Positions 29,382-32,604 of a stretch of DNA of 32,604 nucleotides are shown one piece after another. Position numbers and translations under genes: made by a program. Origin of the DNA: Sideroxydans sp. (lineage in GTDB: Bacteria > Pseudomonadota > Gammaproteobacteria > Burkholderiales > Gallionellaceae); NCBI GenBank assembly GCA_013140695.1, contig JABFSI010000064.1, forward strand, positions 1 through 32,604, given 5' to 3'. Positions within the stretch are counted from its first letter, which is position 1; every line of letters begins with the position of its first letter. The notes under the pieces are model-generated. The model saw only the letters and a list, made by a program, of their open reading frames with translations, was not told the origin of the DNA and did no database searches.

Positions 29382-32300
29382 GCATATAGTTTGATATGAG
29401 AATTATTTTTAGCATCCCCTCTATGCAAACCGTGTTGCGGGATGCCCCCACCTTCTACGTTACTCAAAATAGGATTTTGTTCAAAACCAACCAGGTCGAA
29501 CGATAGGTTGGCTGCGACACCGGCGGGTACGCCTGCGAGATCAACCCGATACGTGCGGCTGCCATCGGCATTGTTGATGCAGGTGACGCAGTTGGCTAGG
29601 TTCTGCGTGCCATCCGCTTGCAGGTTGAGGAAGGCGTCAGTGCGGGTCTGCCCGGTGCCGCTCAGCAAAGATGCGCCAGTGTTGGCATCCAGCAGGGCGA
29701 CTTCGAAGGCATCGTCGGGTGCACCGGTCAGGTCGTCCAAGGCCGTGCCGGAAAGCGTGAAGCTCAGGAAACGATCCGTCGGGTTGAGCAGGAAGACTTG
29801 GCTCAGGCGGGTTTGGCTGGCGGAGACTTCGTTCATGACCGCTGCACCGTTGGCGATATTCACGCTGCCTTGGGTTGCCCAGCCGTTGCCGTTATTCAAG
29901 CTGCCATTGGTCAGTGTCGCATTCGCGGTGAACGCCACCGCTTGCAACAGGGTGTTGAGCGCATTGCTGTACACAGTACCCGTTGGCAGGGTGACCCAGG
30001 TTGAGGTGCTATTGCCGACGGAGTAAGGCGCGCCTTGGGCTTGCAGCACGGCCATATCCGCTGCGTCGGGCAAGCGTCGCTCGCCGGGGACAAGGTATTG
30101 GCTCATCACATCATTAGCCGTCGCCGTGTGCAGCAAGCCCGCAACGTGACCGAGTTCGTGGATTAACACAGTGAGCAAATCGAGTTTGTTTTCGGCCTCG
30201 CTGGCTGGTGCTGCTGTGAACACGGTGGCCTGCGCAGTCGCTTGAAACTCGGACTGGTCGGCGGGTGTGGCATCCACATACCAGCCCCAGCCTGCGCCGA
30301 TGGTGTCGAAGGTGATGAGGTTGTTTGCGGTTTGTCCGGCCATTCCGAAAGGCAAATCGGCGACGGCAAAAGTGGCGCGATTTAACACCGCCGCCGATGC
30401 CCCTGCGTCCAGCCAGTATTGGCGGGCTTGGGGCAGCAGGGCGTTGATTTCGCTCAGGGTGAGGGTGGCAACGTTGGTGAGGTTGCCTTCGGCGGTGACG
30501 TTTTGCGAGATCACCGGGGCCACTCGCGGGGCGTTGCGCAACTCAATCAACCCGTCCTTTAACATCTTGCTGATACGGGCGTTACTTGCGGCTTCTGCGG
30601 CAGTTTCTACCAGTTTAAACACCCCACTTGCATCAGGAACATAAGTGCCAAATTTCAATGCGTCAGGCGCATCGTTGCGTATCTTGGCGAATATATCCTC
30701 CGCTTGTCGTCTAGCGAACAGATCCGGCTTATCTAGTCGTTTACCCTCTGGAAACTCAAATACCCAACGTTCATTGACATTTTTTTCGTTCTCCAAAAAC
30801 ATCGCAATGCGATCCATCAGCCTGAGCACAGCATCTGTGTCATTTGCTTTTACAAAGGATAGTTTTCTGTCGATGTTCAGCGCCAATCCCGTGGCACTGA
30901 GTTCGAACCCTTCAACGGCGAGGTAGCTGAGTTCACCGTTCGCTCCCTTGTTTTGATCCCAAAACGCTTTGGCATATTCCCATCGCACGCCATCGCTAGA
31001 TTTGATGCGCCCCGAAACCCCTTCTTCAAATGCCAACCAAGCCTTCATATCGTCAGGAGCAATTAAGCCCGCCTGACTCTGCTTGTCAGCGCGCACCAGG
31101 AAAGTGTCGGTAAAGTTCTGCCGATCAGCCACATTAGGAATTTTTTGTTCCAGAGCCGCAATCAACTCCTTCCGACTCACGAAGGGTTGATTGGTCAACT
31201 CTGCGGACAGCGCAGGTGCAGGAGGGTTAACCTCGAACGACAATCCGCCACAATTGGTGTTGTGTACCCACACGCCATGCTTGCCCACATAGTAGGTGTG
31301 GAAGTCTTCGACTTCTAAGTTAAAGACTGGTAGCTTGAGGTAGGGGTCTTCCATCTCGTACTCTTGAATTGCCTCAAGAGCCATGACGTTATTTGCTACC
31401 AATTTATGGTTGGCATAGTCCCATAGATGTCCTGGTCGTTGAGGGTCGCCCATGTGATTGGGCATCCACCCTACTCCAGGTTGGTCGCTGATATAGATTT
31501 TTTCAGAGGCCCGTACAAGTGCATGCTGACCGTTGCAGAGTTCGAACTTTGATCCATCAGCATTGAACCCTTTAGGTAAGTTATCGGCTGCAGTCCAGCC
31601 CTTATCTGCTATCCAGAACGGGTGATTCAAGGTCGCAGTGATTCCGTGCGCACAATTTGGATCTTCAGAAAGCGTGTATCCCACTCTCATCACCGTCGCA
31701 GGCGCATGCGCAAAGGTTTTTAGAACCCGCTTGTACGCCTGCTCCCCGCCGTTTTCCGGCTTGGAAAGAACCAAGTCCCCGACCTTGATTTGCTCAATCG
31801 GCACTAGCCCTTCTTTGGTATGCACCAATGTGCCTGCCGCAAAACAGGCTCCGGGTTCAAACCATTTGCGCGCTTTATCAATAGGTGCAGTGAGTTCATT
31901 CAAGATGGCTGCGTGTAGTTTGCTGCCCGACCAGCCTTGAGCCAGAAGCTTAGTCGATAATATTTCAACACCCTCTTCTGCAAATGCTTCTTTCAGGGTG
32001 GCTGCCAAATTTTTGTCGTAGAGCGTTGCAGCGGCACTTTCCAGCAGCACGGCTTTGAGTTTTTCGGCCAGCTCGATTTTTTCACGCACGGACAATTCCA
32101 TTTTGTCGATGGTGTCGCCGATCTTGTTGCGCTCGCTCCGATACCATTCTGCAGCTTCGTTCAGGGTCTTGGTTTTGGCGGGGGCGGTGTTCAGCAGTAG
32201 CACGCCTTTATACTCAAAGGATTGCCCGCCAGTGATTTTAGGCAGGGTGGTGTCGGCCAGATCCAATGTGTTGCCCAGCTTTTGGGATGCCCGGTTGGCC

Positions 32301-32604
32301 AGTGTTTTGCTATCTGTTGTGATGATGTTTCTGGTGTTTGCAGCACTGCGACCCGACACTTGGGCGATCATGCCAAACATGTCTTGCATGATTTCCGGGG
32401 CTTTTTCGAGAATTTGGCCGCGATTGGCAAAGACACCCAATGCGCCATCTATTGCGCCTCCCAGTGCGCCCGATGACATTACTTGCAGAATGTCAATTTC
32501 CTGAGGGCTATTGGGATCTTGTGTGATTCTGCCCGCTTCTATGAGCCCTGCTTGTAGTGCGGCATCAACGGCTGAATTGACCGCCACGTTGCCAGCGATA
32601 CGGG
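29378..32604 (-). CDS. Giant Hint-domain protein with metzincin-type protease motif (N-terminus outside window)
   Basis: The frame is open to the right edge, so only the C-terminal part is seen (about 1,075 codons; numbering from the first GTG at 32587). Residues 1-245 are helical. A Hint self-processing domain spans about 248-446: Cys248 in GACFAAGTLVHTKEGL, TLNHPFWI, and the end VGKHGVWVHNTNC. Residues 450-680 are unrecognised. Residues about 700-850 are a metzincin-like domain with HELGHVAGLLH (His810, Glu811, His814, His820) and Met828 in DVMSQ, as in large LEPR-XLL-type surface proteins. The rest is beta-rich. A short tail after FDLVGFEQ does not resemble the domain and may be degenerate. 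Such proteins are secreted adhesins or polymorphic toxins; which is unknown. Confidence 0.78.
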   Translation of the reverse strand, partial: RIAGNVAVNSAVDAALQAGLIEAGRITQDPNSPQEIDILQVMSSGALGGAIDGALGVFANRGQILEKAPEIMQDMFGMIAQVSGRSAANTRNIITTDSKTLANRASQKLGNTLDLADTTLPKITGGQSFEYKGVLLLNTAPAKTKTLNEAAEWYRSERNKIGDTIDKMELSVREKIELAEKLKAVLLESAAATLYDKNLAATLKEAFAEEGVEILSTKLLAQGWSGSKLHAAILNELTAPIDKARKWFEPGACFAAGTLVHTKEGLVPIEQIKVGDLVLSKPENGGEQAYKRVLKTFAHAPATVMRVGYTLSEDPNCAHGITATLNHPFWIADKGWTAADNLPKGFNADGSKFELCNGQHALVRASEKIYISDQPGVGWMPNHMGDPQRPGHLWDYANHKLVANNVMALEAIQEYEMEDPYLKLPVFNLEVEDFHTYYVGKHGVWVHNTNCGGLSFEVNPPAPALSAELTNQPFVSRKELIAALEQKIPNVADRQNFTDTFLVRADKQSQAGLIAPDDMKAWLAFEEGVSGRIKSSDGVRWEYAKAFWDQNKGANGELSYLAVEGFELSATGLALNIDRKLSFVKANDTDAVLRLMDRIAMFLENEKNVNERWVFEFPEGKRLDKPDLFARRQAEDIFAKIRNDAPDALKFGTYVPDASGVFKLVETAAEAASNARISKMLKDGLIELRNAPRVAPVISQNVTAEGNLTNVATLTLSEINALLPQARQYWLDAGASAAVLNRATFAVADLPFGMAGQTANNLITFDTIGAGWGWYVDATPADQSEFQATAQATVFTAAPASEAENKLDLLTVLIHELGHVAGLLHTATANDVMSQYLVPGERRLPDAADMAVLQAQGAPYSVGNSTSTWVTLPTGTVYSNALNTLLQAVAFTANATLTNGSLNNGNGWATQGSVNIANGAAVMNEVSASQTRLSQVFLLNPTDRFLSFTLSGTALDDLTGAPDDAFEVALLDANTGASLLSGTGQTRTDAFLNLQADGTQNLANCVTCINNADGSRTYRVDLAGVPAGVAANLSFDLVGFEQNPILSNVEGGGIPQHGLHRGDAKNNSHIKLYA

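Overview
The window reads as a chromosomal segment of a Gram-negative bacterium, most likely a betaproteobacterium. The evidence is an adjacent UDG-like/uvrC/pgsA/tRNA-Pro-Arg-His block, a DUF883-YqjE-YqjK module, a DksA protein and many outer-membrane and lipoprotein genes. A Nitrosomonadales/Gallionella-like freshwater organism is possible, but that is a guess.

Layout. (1) Positions 1-14144 are host chromosome rich in envelope genes. There is a truncated repeat lipoprotein, a second repeat lipoprotein ending in a DUF3494 (ice-binding-like) domain, a DUF4398/OmpA lipoprotein pair, the DUF883-YqjE-YqjK membrane-stress module, a second DUF3494 lipoprotein, dksA, an outer-membrane barrel protein, another lipoprotein, a FadL/OmpP1-type porin, and an operon of CHASE2 adenylate cyclase, SH3 protein and M48 metalloprotease. 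(2) Positions 14234-26066 are an integrated mobile element of about 11.8 kb, bounded by two perfect 45-bp copies of the 3' half of a tRNA-His gene. One copy completes the intact tRNA-His at the right end and the other is a displaced fragment at the left. (3) Positions 26022-32604 are host again: tRNA-His, tRNA-Arg and tRNA-Pro, pgsA, uvrC, a uracil-DNA-glycosylase-like gene, and the C-terminal part of a very large protein with a Hint (self-processing) domain and a metzincin-type zinc protease motif.

The element is the most interesting part. It carries a tyrosine recombinase, a BrnT/BrnA toxin-antitoxin pair, two exported proteins (glycine-zipper and Sel1), a TPR/GT9-type glycosyltransferase, a MobB/TraD-like coupling ATPase, a DUF2958-like protein, small unknowns, a MobC (Replic_Relax, MOBC-type) relaxase candidate with a D...ExE site, a possible replication protein and an AlpA-like regulator. 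No type IV secretion channel genes are present, so I read it as an integrative mobilizable element that borrows another element's channel. Its mobilization genes form two minus-strand runs separated by 1.3 kb of non-coding DNA (21352-22692) packed with secondary structure. This holds an inverted duplication of the DUF2958 gene's 5' end, a 27-bp inverted repeat enclosing a chain of smaller hairpins, and two back-to-back large dyads (22493-22519 and 22520-22582) next to the relaxase operon. These are the best candidates for an undescribed oriT, origin or structured RNA.

Several upstream motifs recur: TGTGCGA(C/T)A(G/A)CGCAC ahead of the two repeat-lipoprotein genes, and AGTGCA-N7-TGCACT ahead of a DUF3494 gene and the cyclase gene. 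Both suggest shared, unidentified regulators.
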